Shown: piece after piece, positions 8,339 through 15,664 of the stretch
Position numbering within the stretch: position 1 is the first letter of the stretch
Layout: each line of letters starts with the position of its first letter
Source: Candidatus Sericytochromatia bacterium
Lineage (GTDB): Bacteria; Cyanobacteriota; Sericytochromatia; UBA7694
NCBI GenBank assembly: GCA_018780035.1
Contig: JADMKE010000020.1
Span: 124,001-188,000, forward strand
Length of the DNA: 64,000 nt
Reading direction: 5' to 3'
Notes under the pieces: model-generated
What the model saw: the letters and a program-made list of their open reading frames with translations, nothing else
Told to the model about the DNA's origin: nothing
The model's database searches: none
Position numbers and translations under genes: made by a program

Positions 8339-9115
8339 CTAAAATTCCTTAAAGTCGAAAATAGCCATACTCAAAAATAACAGCGCCAAGGTATACATCA
8401 GGCCATAAGCCAAACTGCCCCCCAAGACCTCACTGGGCACGGCAGAGGTCATGAGATGATTTTTGAGGTTGAGCCGTTCGAGATCGGGCAAGACATAAAA
8501 CATCAATTGCGAGATCTGTTCTAACACTGGGTTTTTTGAGAGTTTGCCAAAGGCCACTATATCGTTGCTCATATGACCGATGGTATAAGCTGCCAGGGTA
8601 AAAATGGCACCCATAATCGGGGTGGCAAAGGTCGAGAAAAAGACAGCCACAGCGGTCAAGACAACCAATTCCAGGTAGATCAGCAAAAGGGCTTGGGCAC
8701 TGGATTCCAAAATCGGCATAATCCCGCTCAAGCCACCGGAGGTATACCAAAGCACCGCATAAAAAGCCAGCCCCATCGAAAGGGTAATGATCAGGAGTGT
8801 TAAGGACAGTCCCAAGAATTTGCCCATGATAAAATCTGCACGGTGCATGGGTTTGCTCAAAAGCAAATAGATCGTCTTTTTGTCGATCTCTTTATTGAGT
8901 AGATTGGTACCCACAAAAACCGTGATGATCAGCCCAAAAATACTGATACTTGAAAGCCCCAAATCCATCACAATTTTGTTTTCTTGGTTGAGACTCAAAG
9001 TGGTCAACAATACCCCAGAGGCAATCAAGATAATGGCAAAGAGCAAAATAACGTAGAGAATTTTGTCGCGAATTGCTTCGCGCAAGGTATTGAGGGCCAA
9101 AGGAATGCTGCGCAT
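8339..9115 (-). CDS. ABC-2 type transporter permease
   Basis: This 258-residue integral membrane protein has about six hydrophobic helices, in the ABC-2/NosY-like style. The N-terminal RSIPLALNTLREAIRDKILY is typical of this permease type, as is the KEIDKKTIYLLLSKPMHR loop after the second helix. It would form the membrane channel for the ATPase encoded just upstream; the ATPase stop and this start share one base (TAATG at 9115), implying translational coupling. The substrate is not predictable. Its downstream partner is the TPR-like protein. Confidence 0.85.
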   Translation of the reverse strand: MRSIPLALNTLREAIRDKILYVILLFAIILIASGVLLTTLSLNQENKIVMDLGLSSISIFGLIITVFVGTNLLNKEIDKKTIYLLLSKPMHRADFIMGKFLGLSLTLLIITLSMGLAFYAVLWYTSGGLSGIMPILESSAQALLLIYLELVVLTAVAVFFSTFATPIMGAIFTLAAYTIGHMSNDIVAFGKLSKNPVLEQISQLMFYVLPDLERLNLKNHLMTSAVPSEVLGGSLAYGLMYTLALLFLSMAIFDFKEF

Positions 9116-10077
9116 TATTCGTCTCCCGCCTGGGTTCGGGCTTTATTGACTTCATCGACAAAGAGATTTTCCAGGCTGCGGTAATGGGTTTTTAATTCGA
9201 TCAGTTCACCCCCGGATTGACGGGCCACAGCCAGAGCTTTAAGGGCTTTTTCGAGGTTATTAAAAGTGGCTTCAACCATACCAGGTTTGTGTTCAACACA
9301 GCGCAAAGACAGACGCTTGAGATTGGTATGTCCGAGTTTGTCCAATTTGTGAATTTGCATATGGTAGAGATGATCCATCGGACGCAACAATTGCTGCATT
9401 TTGCCTGTGAGGACTATTTTTCCATCCACCATGATTCCAACCCGGTCACAGATTGCTTCAACATCCGACAAGACATGGGAATTGAACAAGATCGTGCGAC
9501 CTTCGCGTTTGAGCTCAAGCACCAGCTCTTTGACCTCGTGCCGCCCGAGCGGATCCAGGCCTGACATCGGCTCGTCAAGGAGTAAAAGCTGGGGATCGTT
9601 GATCAGGGCTTGGGCAAATCCCAGGCGCTGCACCATGCCTTTGGAATAGGTGCGGATCTGTTTGCGGGCAGCACTCTCGGAAAGCTGCACCCGATCAAGC
9701 AATTGGGGGATCCGCTGCCGAATCAAACGGGGGGAGAGATTAAAAAAGCTGCCACAGAGTTGGAGAAACTCATGGGCGGTGAGATAGGCATAAACAGAAG
9801 GCAATTCAGGCAAATAGCCCATTTGCATGCGATTGCGGGTATTGTTGGGGGACTGACCCATGATCAAAACCTCACCTTGATCGGGCCTGACAAGCCCCAC
9901 AAGAGTTTTGATTGTGGTGGTTTTGCCTGCGCCATTGGGGCCCAAGAGACCAAAGGTCTCACCTGCAAAAACCTGCAAGTCTACTCCTTTTAAGACCTGA
10001 ACTTTTTTACGCCAAAATCCGACGTGAAATGTTTTGGTCAAGCCTTGAATGTCTATTGCTGCGGTATATGCGTCCAT
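9115..10077 (-). CDS. ABC transporter ATP-binding protein
   Basis: This 320-residue ATPase of the ABC-2 exporter/NosF-like group is first in a three-gene operon with the permease and the TPR-like protein. Walker A is GPNGAGKTTT, the signature motif is YSKGMVQRLGFAQAL, Walker B is LLLLDEPMSGLDP, and the switch His lies in FNSHVLSDVEAICDR. The roughly 100 C-terminal residues after the nucleotide-binding domain are the usual accessory extension of this group. Its start region has a good -10 box but no strong Shine-Dalgarno. It is transcribed divergently from the PBP1A gene. Confidence 0.9.
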   Translation of the reverse strand: MDAYTAAIDIQGLTKTFHVGFWRKKVQVLKGVDLQVFAGETFGLLGPNGAGKTTTIKTLVGLVRPDQGEVLIMGQSPNNTRNRMQMGYLPELPSVYAYLTAHEFLQLCGSFFNLSPRLIRQRIPQLLDRVQLSESAARKQIRTYSKGMVQRLGFAQALINDPQLLLLDEPMSGLDPLGRHEVKELVLELKREGRTILFNSHVLSDVEAICDRVGIMVDGKIVLTGKMQQLLRPMDHLYHMQIHKLDKLGHTNLKRLSLRCVEHKPGMVEATFNNLEKALKALAVARQSGGELIELKTHYRSLENLFVDEVNKARTQAGDE

Positions 10078-10123
10078 CGTTTTTCAATTCAAAATTCGGA
10101 TTGATTCGGGGTAGTGTTTTTTC

Positions 10124-10129
10124 ATTATA
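10124..10129 (-). promoter_or_regulatory. -10 box for the ABC transporter operon
   Basis: TATAAT on the minus strand lies 47 bases before the ATPase start. A TTGACA is present upstream (10142-10147), but the spacing is only 12 bases, so it is probably not the matching -35 element. Confidence 0.4.
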
Positions 10130-10207
10130 CCGCTTTGTCGCTGTCAAAGGCAGGTTTATGCATGCCTGGTTGTGACCAATCCCCTCATGGTGTTGATATG
10201 AGAATGT

Positions 10208-10213
10208 TATAAT
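10208..10213 (+). promoter_or_regulatory. -10 box for the PBP1A gene
   Basis: A perfect TATAAT lies 23 bases before the ATG at 10231, with a strong GGAGG ribosome-binding site between them (10221-10225). I see no good -35 hexamer at standard spacing. Confidence 0.45.
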
Positions 10214-10230
10214 GCCCACTGGAGGCGTCT

Positions 10231-12588
10231 ATGAGTTCTGCTGTTCCCATTAATCAGTCCCATCCCGAGTCTAAATCCCAAAAAATGGGGCTGTTCGTCC
10301 TGTTCTTGTTTCTGAAATTTTTTCTGGCCTTGCTGCTTATACTTTTGGCTGCTGCCGGGGGTCTGGCCACTGGGGCTTATTTCCGCCTGCAAAGTTTGCC
10401 GGATGTGCGCAAATTGGGGAATTTTGATCCCCATGAACGCAGCGAAATCCTGACGCCCGATGGCAAGGTTCTGAAAGAAATTTTTGGCGAAGAAAACCGC
10501 AAGGTGGTTTTGCTCAAAGACATACCCCTCCAAGTCCGCCAAGCCGTTTTGGCAATTGAAGACGCCCGCTTTGAAGAGCATGGTGGAGTAGACCCGATTG
10601 GGATCCTGCGCGCCGTCAAAGCCAATATGGACAAAAACGATGTGGTCCAGGGGGGCAGTACAATTACCCAGCAGGTGGTTAAAAATCTCTTTTTTACCCC
10701 AGAAAAATCGTATGCCCGCAAAGCGGCTGAAGCCGTTTTGTCGATACAAGTGGATCAGACTTTCTCCAAACAACAAATTCTCGAACTCTATCTCAATTTG
10801 ATCTATTGGGGCCACAATGCTTACGGCATTCAAGCCGCAGCTGAAACCTATTTTGGCAAATCGGTCAAAGACCTGACCCTCTCAGAATCTGCCCTGATTG
10901 CAGGTCTGATTCGCGGACCTGAAAATTTCTCGCCTTATCGCAATTACAAAATGGCCAAAATTCGCCAAGCAGAAACCCTGCGCAAAATGGTCGAGAGCAA
11001 GTTTATTACAGCAGAAGCTGCTGAACAGGCCAAAAAAGAGCCGCTCAAACTCAACGGGATTCGCCGGGGCATGCAACACCCCTATTTCACCACCTACGTG
11101 ATGGATCATCTCAAAAAACTCTATACCGACAGCGAACTCGAAACCAAAGGGCTCAAAATTTATACCAGTATCAATGTCAAAGCCCAAAACCACGCGATCA
11201 AAGTGGTGGGCGACCACCTGGCCAAACTCAAAGACTACAATATTCAGCAGGGAGCCCTGGTGGCGATCGACTCCAAAACGGGCCATGTGATCGCGATGGT
11301 GGGCGGCACCAAATTTGGCTATGGGGCCAATGAATTTAACCGCGCTTTTCAGGCCCAGCGCCAAACCGGCTCAGCCTTTAAACCCTTTGTCTATGTCACT
11401 GGTTTTGAAAATGGTTTAACCCCTTGGAGCACCGAAGTAGACGGCCCAACGGTGTACCGCACCGGGCCAGGCACGACCTGGAGCCCGCAAAACTACGGCC
11501 GCAATTACCGTGGGGCGATGAGTCTGCACAGTGCCCTGGTGGCTTCGACCAATGTGGTTGCCGTCAAGGTCATGGACAAAGTCGGTATCGACAAAGTGGT
11601 TGAGATGACCAAACGTCTGGGGATCAAAAGTGAAGTGCGTCCGTTTCTCTCCTCTGCCCTGGGCGCATCTGAAATTACCCCCCTGGAAATGACCCAGGCC
11701 TTTTCAGCCTTTGCCAACGACGGAGTCTTGAATATGGCCTCGCCGATTTTGCGAATCGAAGATAAAAATGGCAATGTCATCATGGATAATGCCCACCCCA
11801 AAGGCAAGCGGGTCTTGGACAAAGATGTCGTGCGCGCGCTGAATCATACTCTGATGGCGGTGGTCACCGGCGGCACAGCGACAGCTGCGTATATTCCCGG
11901 TCAACAGGTGGCCGGTAAGACAGGCACCACCAGCAGTCACAAAGATGCCTGGTTCATGGGCTATACCCCTCAAATTACAACGGCCATTTGGATCGGCAAC
12001 GACACACCGATGGTGATGTATGGTGCCACAGGCGGGGTGTTCTGCGCCCCCATTTGGAAAGACTTTATGGTAGATGCGCTGAAAGCGTATAAACCTGAAG
12101 TTTTCCCGCCACAATTGCCGCTCAATCGCAAACGCCAATTCAGCAAAGGCACATATATCTCCAGCGTGGAACCCGAAACTGAAGAAGAAAAGCGGAAAAA
12201 GGAAAAAGAGCGCGCCAAAGCAGCCGCCTTGGCAGCTGCGCGGCAAAAAGCCCAGATTCCCGAATCTCAACTCGACACCAGTGAACAGACCCGTGTGCGC
12301 CTGCGCAACAATTCCTCCCGTCCGATTGTGCCCACTGTGCCCGAAGATCACGATACGGCCGGTCGCCTGGAAGGCGGTCAACGCACAAATTCACGCTCAG
12401 GCCGGATGGAAGGTGGCACTTCTGGTGGTCAGACCGTGCCTCAGACACCCCCCACGGTGCCTCAGAACCCCCCAGCCCAGAACAATCCACCTGCGGACCC
12501 CCCACCGGTGCCTCAAAATCCCCCGCCCCAGAACAATCCGCCTGCAACCACCCCACAGTCGGTTCCCCAGCCGCCAGCGAGCCCCTAA
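10231..12588 (+). CDS. mrcA: penicillin-binding protein 1A (class A, bifunctional)
   Basis: This 785-residue class A PBP both polymerises and cross-links peptidoglycan at the inner membrane. A single helix lies at about residues 21-48. The GT51 glycosyltransferase domain follows, with catalytic Glu110 in AIEDARFEEHGG, GGSTITQQ (141-148) and the LELYLNLIYWGHNAYGIQAA block. The transpeptidase has SAFK (Ser381, Lys384), STN (439-441) and KTG (563-565). After about residue 640 there is a charged Lys/Glu/Ala stretch and then a Pro/Asn/Gln-rich tail that contains a 51-base-period duplication. The tail is probably disordered. The gene has its own GGAGG and -10 box and is followed closely by msrA. 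Confidence 0.95.
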   Translation: MSSAVPINQSHPESKSQKMGLFVLFLFLKFFLALLLILLAAAGGLATGAYFRLQSLPDVRKLGNFDPHERSEILTPDGKVLKEIFGEENRKVVLLKDIPLQVRQAVLAIEDARFEEHGGVDPIGILRAVKANMDKNDVVQGGSTITQQVVKNLFFTPEKSYARKAAEAVLSIQVDQTFSKQQILELYLNLIYWGHNAYGIQAAAETYFGKSVKDLTLSESALIAGLIRGPENFSPYRNYKMAKIRQAETLRKMVESKFITAEAAEQAKKEPLKLNGIRRGMQHPYFTTYVMDHLKKLYTDSELETKGLKIYTSINVKAQNHAIKVVGDHLAKLKDYNIQQGALVAIDSKTGHVIAMVGGTKFGYGANEFNRAFQAQRQTGSAFKPFVYVTGFENGLTPWSTEVDGPTVYRTGPGTTWSPQNYGRNYRGAMSLHSALVASTNVVAVKVMDKVGIDKVVEMTKRLGIKSEVRPFLSSALGASEITPLEMTQAFSAFANDGVLNMASPILRIEDKNGNVIMDNAHPKGKRVLDKDVVRALNHTLMAVVTGGTATAAYIPGQQVAGKTGTTSSHKDAWFMGYTPQITTAIWIGNDTPMVMYGATGGVFCAPIWKDFMVDALKAYKPEVFPPQLPLNRKRQFSKGTYISSVEPETEEEKRKKEKERAKAAALAAARQKAQIPESQLDTSEQTRVRLRNNSSRPIVPTVPEDHDTAGRLEGGQRTNSRSGRMEGGTSGGQTVPQTPPTVPQNPPAQNNPPADPPPVPQNPPPQNNPPATTPQSVPQPPASP
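12456..12546 (+). repeat. direct repeat in the Pro-rich tail of PBP1A
   Basis: Two imperfect 40-base copies (12456-12495 and 12507-12546) lie 51 bases apart, an exact number of codons. Each encodes a VPQNPP.QNNPPA-like unit, so the tail has grown or shrunk by in-frame duplication. Confidence 0.7.
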
Positions 12589-12603
12589 TGGCGATTGTAA
12601 TCC

Positions 12604-13149
12604 ATGTCTAAATCTCTACAGAATGCGACCTTGGGTGCCGGGTGTTTTTGGTGCGTGGAAGCGGTCTTTCAACGCTTAAAAGGCGTTGAAAGCGTCATTT
12701 CGGGGTATACCGGCGGAAAAACGCCCTCGCCAACGTATACAGAGATTTGCACAGGCCGAACAGGCCATGCTGAGGTCATTCAAATTGCCTTTGACCCTGC
12801 CCAGGTTTCGTTTGAGGATTTGCTGGAGGTCTTTTGGCATACCCACGACCCGACGACCCTCAATCAGCAGGGCAACGACGTGGGCACCCAATACCGTTCG
12901 GCGATTTTTTATGCCGATGCTGAGCAGAAATCTGTGGCTGAAGCTTCGCTGGCAAAGACAGAGGCCTCGGGCCTCTGGCCCAAGCCGATCGTGACGGAAA
13001 TTGTGCCGTTATCGATCTTTTATCCTGCAGAAGACTACCACCAGAATTATTTTAATCAAAACCCCAATCAGCCCTATTGTTCGTTTGCGATCCCCCCCAA
13101 ATTGCGCAAGCTGGAGCAAAAATTTGGCGATCGCTTAAAACCGGCCTAA
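12604..13149 (+). CDS. msrA: peptide-methionine (S)-S-oxide reductase MsrA
   Basis: MsrA (181 residues) reduces methionine-S-sulfoxide in oxidised proteins, using thioredoxin. The catalytic motif GCFWC lies at residues 13-17, with Cys14 as nucleophile. The family blocks GYTGGKTPSPTYTEICTGRTGHAEV, split across residues of about 36-60, and HDPTTLNQQGNDVGTQYRS are intact, as is YHQNYF near the C-terminus. No MsrB domain is fused. No clear Shine-Dalgarno is visible; the gene starts 15 bases after PBP1A and is probably read through from it. A perfect 10-bp hairpin lies inside codons 21-30. Its 3' end forms half of a terminator shared with ychJ. Confidence 0.95.
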   Translation: MSKSLQNATLGAGCFWCVEAVFQRLKGVESVISGYTGGKTPSPTYTEICTGRTGHAEVIQIAFDPAQVSFEDLLEVFWHTHDPTTLNQQGNDVGTQYRSAIFYADAEQKSVAEASLAKTEASGLWPKPIVTEIVPLSIFYPAEDYHQNYFNQNPNQPYCSFAIPPKLRKLEQKFGDRLKPA

Positions 13150-13165
13150 ACAAGACTTAGACCGG
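13141..13165. terminator. bidirectional terminator between msrA and ychJ
   Basis: CCGGCCTAA (13141-13149) pairs with TTAGACCGG (13157-13165), with one mismatch and a seven-base loop. It overlaps the msrA stop codon and ends two bases before the ychJ stop, so it can serve both converging genes. Confidence 0.5.
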
Positions 13166-13167
13166 GC

Positions 13168-13575
13168 TCAATCAGATACAGATTCAAACAGCTCACCATC
13201 CCAATAGACCCAGCGGCCCTGGTAACGTTTAAAGCGGGAGTTCTCGTGAATACAGCCCAGCTCTGTGCCATGGCGATAAAAGGCTTTAAATTCCACCTTG
13301 CCAATTTTATCGTTGACTTGGCCTTGGGAGGTATCGAGAACCTCGAGCCGGAAAAAATCCACCCCCTCTGCTGCTTGTTTGACCTTTTCTTTTTCATTTT
13401 TGCCGTGTTGGCGCGGATGGTGGCTATAGAGCAAATAGTCCACCAAACGCAGGGCATAGGCACTGTAACGCGAACGCATCAGCAATTCAGCCGTTGCAGG
13501 CAGAGTTTGCTTTGTGTGAAAGGGTTCACAGCACTCGGAATAAGGGTCTTTGAGGCCACAAGGGCAGGCACTCAT
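13168..13575 (-). CDS. ychJ: YchJ family (UPF0225) SEC-C-type protein
   Basis: This 135-residue protein matches YchJ/UPF0225. The N-terminal Cys cluster CPCGLKDPYSECCEPFH resembles the SEC-C zinc motif, and is followed by the family pattern TAELLMRSRYSAYALRLVDYLLYSHHP and the C-terminal half with FYRHGTELGCIHENSRF. The family has an NTF2-like fold and no established function. It converges with msrA across a shared terminator. No ribosome-binding site is evident before the ATG at 13575, so the start is taken from family length. Confidence 0.85.
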   Translation of the reverse strand: MSACPCGLKDPYSECCEPFHTKQTLPATAELLMRSRYSAYALRLVDYLLYSHHPRQHGKNEKEKVKQAAEGVDFFRLEVLDTSQGQVNDKIGKVEFKAFYRHGTELGCIHENSRFKRYQGRWVYWDGELFESVSD

Positions 13576-13596
13576 GGGTTAAAAAGGGGGGTATGA

Positions 13597-13992
13597 TTAG
13601 TCCAGTGATGCACCTTGTGTAATCCAAGTTCCCAAGGTTTGGCGCTCAGCATCGGTCATGCCTGTGGCGTTGCCCTGGGGCATGCCTTTACTATCAACAG
13701 CGCGGGCCTTGATCCGCTCTGCGTATTTTTTGATCTGATCTTTGTTATCAAAATTGACCCCCACACGGGCGCCCGCTCCAGAATGGCACATAAAACAGCG
13801 GGACTGAATAATACTTTGGGCCACCGAAAAACTGACTTTTTCACCACTGGCGGGAGTGGTGGGATTACTGCTTGCAGGCGGAGTACTGCTGCTGGGAGAG
13901 GGGGAGTTGGAGCTGGCAGGGGTATTGTTTCCGGCACAGGCAGCCAACAGAGCAATGATTAAAAAGCCGGGAAGCAAGATCAGATTTTTCAC
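13597..13992 (-). CDS. lipoprotein with c-type cytochrome motif
   Basis: This 131-residue exported lipoprotein has a hydrophobic signal (LILLPGFLIIALLAAC), a lipobox Cys at position 19, a low-complexity Ser/Pro/Thr linker to about residue 50, then a c-type haem attachment motif CFMCH (Cys66, Cys69, His70). A Met in SKGMPQGNATGM could be the distal ligand. This resembles the small planctomycete-type cytochrome c domains at the membrane surface, so electron transfer is the likely role. The start is set at GTG 13992 because AAGGAG (14002-14007) lies nine bases upstream; an upstream in-frame TTG directly abuts that site and cannot be the start. No oxidase or partner is adjacent. Confidence 0.75.
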   Translation of the reverse strand: MKNLILLPGFLIIALLAACAGNNTPASSNSPSPSSSTPPASSNPTTPASGEKVSFSVAQSIIQSRCFMCHSGAGARVGVNFDNKDQIKKYAERIKARAVDSKGMPQGNATGMTDAERQTLGTWITQGASLD

Positions 13993-14090
13993 AGAAAACA
14001 ACTCCTTGATTTGGGGGTACTAGAGGGTAATTCTATCATGCACATCAAGAGACGGCCATGTCTTGATTGACGCCCAACGGCTCAGCGGAC

Positions 14091-15479
14091 TCAGACTTTT
14101 GTCAAACCGTATAGATATGCCGCCATCGTACGCATCCCATCGTGGATTTGACTCAGGCGAAAGTTTTCATTGGGCCCGTGGTAATGGTCCGACATCAGGC
14201 TCTGGGCGATCAAAACCAGGGGCGCCTGCGGAAAAACCCGCTGAAATTGGGGCAAGGCCCCAATCGTACCGCCACTACCAACAATTAAAGGCGCTTTGCC
14301 AAAGCCAAATTTACAAGCAGCGGCAGCCACCTGCATTGGCAAAGCATCCAAGGCTGTTTTACACCCTCGGAGCTGGCCACGATCGTTGACCTGTATGGCT
14401 GGATGGCATGACTGTAGATGTTTTTCCAGGGCTTGCAGCACTTGATTGGGGTCTTGCTCTGCCATCAGACGCAGGGTGAGCTTGGCTTTGACATGGTAAG
14501 GCAGGGCACTTTTGATCACCTTGGGGGTGGTTTGAATGCCTTCAAAGCCATGCACCTCAAAAGTGGGGCGGCACCAAATGCGCTCAATGATCTCACGTGG
14601 ATCTTCGCTGTAAAAACGGGCTCCCGCAGTGTCTTGATGCAGCCGTTGGATATCAAAGACTTCGGCGGTTTTCTCCAAAGCCGCTTGTTCTTCGGCGTTG
14701 AGCACCGGGGCTGAGACACCGGGGATGGTCACATTGCCTTGGGCGTCTGTGCAAGTAGCCAAGGCACGGATTAAAATATTTAAGGGATTTTCGACCACGC
14801 CCCCGACCAACCCCGAGTGCTGATCCATGCTGCCGGAGACCAGCTCGGCTTCTGCTTGCAAAAGCCCGCGCAGCCGATAGGTTAACGCTGGGTGTTCCCC
14901 TTCAAAAATCGTGTCACTGACCAAAATCGATCTGGGTGTTTTTAAGCGGCTGCCCATGTGATCGAGAAACCAGCCAAAATGGCCACTGCCATTTTCCTCT
15001 TCTGTTTCATAAATGAGCTGAATATTGGGCAGGGCATACCCAACCCGTTTGAGAAAGGCGATGGCGTATAAGGTGGTCAATGCGGGGCCTTTGTCATCGG
15101 TGCTGCCGCGCCCATAGAGCCGATCGTCTTTGAGCAGAGGCTCAAAAGGTGCACTTTCCCATTGAGGCTCTTCTGCGGGTTGCACGTCCATGTGGTTGTA
15201 AATCGTGATCCAGGGTGCGTTTGGATCGGTTTCCAACCAGCCAATAAACACAGGCAGACCTGGCGTTTTGACAATTTCAGTTTGAAAGCCCAGCTTTTGA
15301 GTCAGCTCAGAAACACACTCCAAGACCTTGAGACAGTCGCCTGCATGTTCCGGCAATTTTGAAATGCTGGGAATGCGCACCAATTGCTCCAAGTCGGCGA
15401 TCAGATTTGGAATTTCTTGGGCTTGAAAGGCGTGTAAACGGGTGTCAAAATCGGAAGGCAGACTGAGCGCAAAGGGCAT
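14091..15479 (-). CDS. M20 family metallo-dipeptidase
   Basis: This 462-residue M20 peptidase is of the carnosinase-like dipeptidase group: cytosolic, di-zinc, removing residues from dipeptides or short peptides. Metal and catalytic motifs are present: YNHMDVQP (metal His, catalytic Asp), YGRGSTDDKGP (bridging Asp), YETEEENGSGHF (catalytic and metal Glu), and HGPNENFRLSQ near the end (metal His). The central dimerisation insert is present, so the length is normal. AGGAGA lies seven bases before ATG 15479. It is transcribed divergently from the giant gene. A weak 7-bp stem-loop (14044-14067) lies beyond its stop. Confidence 0.9.
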   Translation of the reverse strand: MPFALSLPSDFDTRLHAFQAQEIPNLIADLEQLVRIPSISKLPEHAGDCLKVLECVSELTQKLGFQTEIVKTPGLPVFIGWLETDPNAPWITIYNHMDVQPAEEPQWESAPFEPLLKDDRLYGRGSTDDKGPALTTLYAIAFLKRVGYALPNIQLIYETEEENGSGHFGWFLDHMGSRLKTPRSILVSDTIFEGEHPALTYRLRGLLQAEAELVSGSMDQHSGLVGGVVENPLNILIRALATCTDAQGNVTIPGVSAPVLNAEEQAALEKTAEVFDIQRLHQDTAGARFYSEDPREIIERIWCRPTFEVHGFEGIQTTPKVIKSALPYHVKAKLTLRLMAEQDPNQVLQALEKHLQSCHPAIQVNDRGQLRGCKTALDALPMQVAAAACKFGFGKAPLIVGSGGTIGALPQFQRVFPQAPLVLIAQSLMSDHYHGPNENFRLSQIHDGMRTMAAYLYGLTKV

Positions 15480-15547
15480 GTTAATTCTCCTGTTAAATGG
15501 CTATTGCATTCTAACTGAAATGGCCCCCCAAAACATATGGGCAGATA

Positions 15548-15576
15548 TTGACTTCAAATGTGTTTCTCAGTATGCT
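15548..15576 (+). promoter_or_regulatory. promoter of the 1890-residue gene
   Basis: TTGACT (15548-15553) and TATGCT (15571-15576) are separated by exactly 17 bases, in an AT-rich gap about 90 bases before the start codon. Confidence 0.5.
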
Positions 15577-15664
15577 GATAAAAGTATATTTTCAGTTGAA
15601 TAAAATACAATTTTAAAATGATAAATAAGACCTTTAGAATGAATTATTGAGAAGGATTTTGTGT

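Noticed and set aside
10142-10147. TTGACA upstream of the ABC operon
   Set aside because: Only 12 bases from the TATAAT box, too short for a standard promoter; kept only the -10 box.
14044-14067. ATCAAGA/TCTTGAT stem-loop after the M20 dipeptidase
   Set aside because: Short AT-rich stem, ten-base loop and no T-run on the right side; probably incidental.
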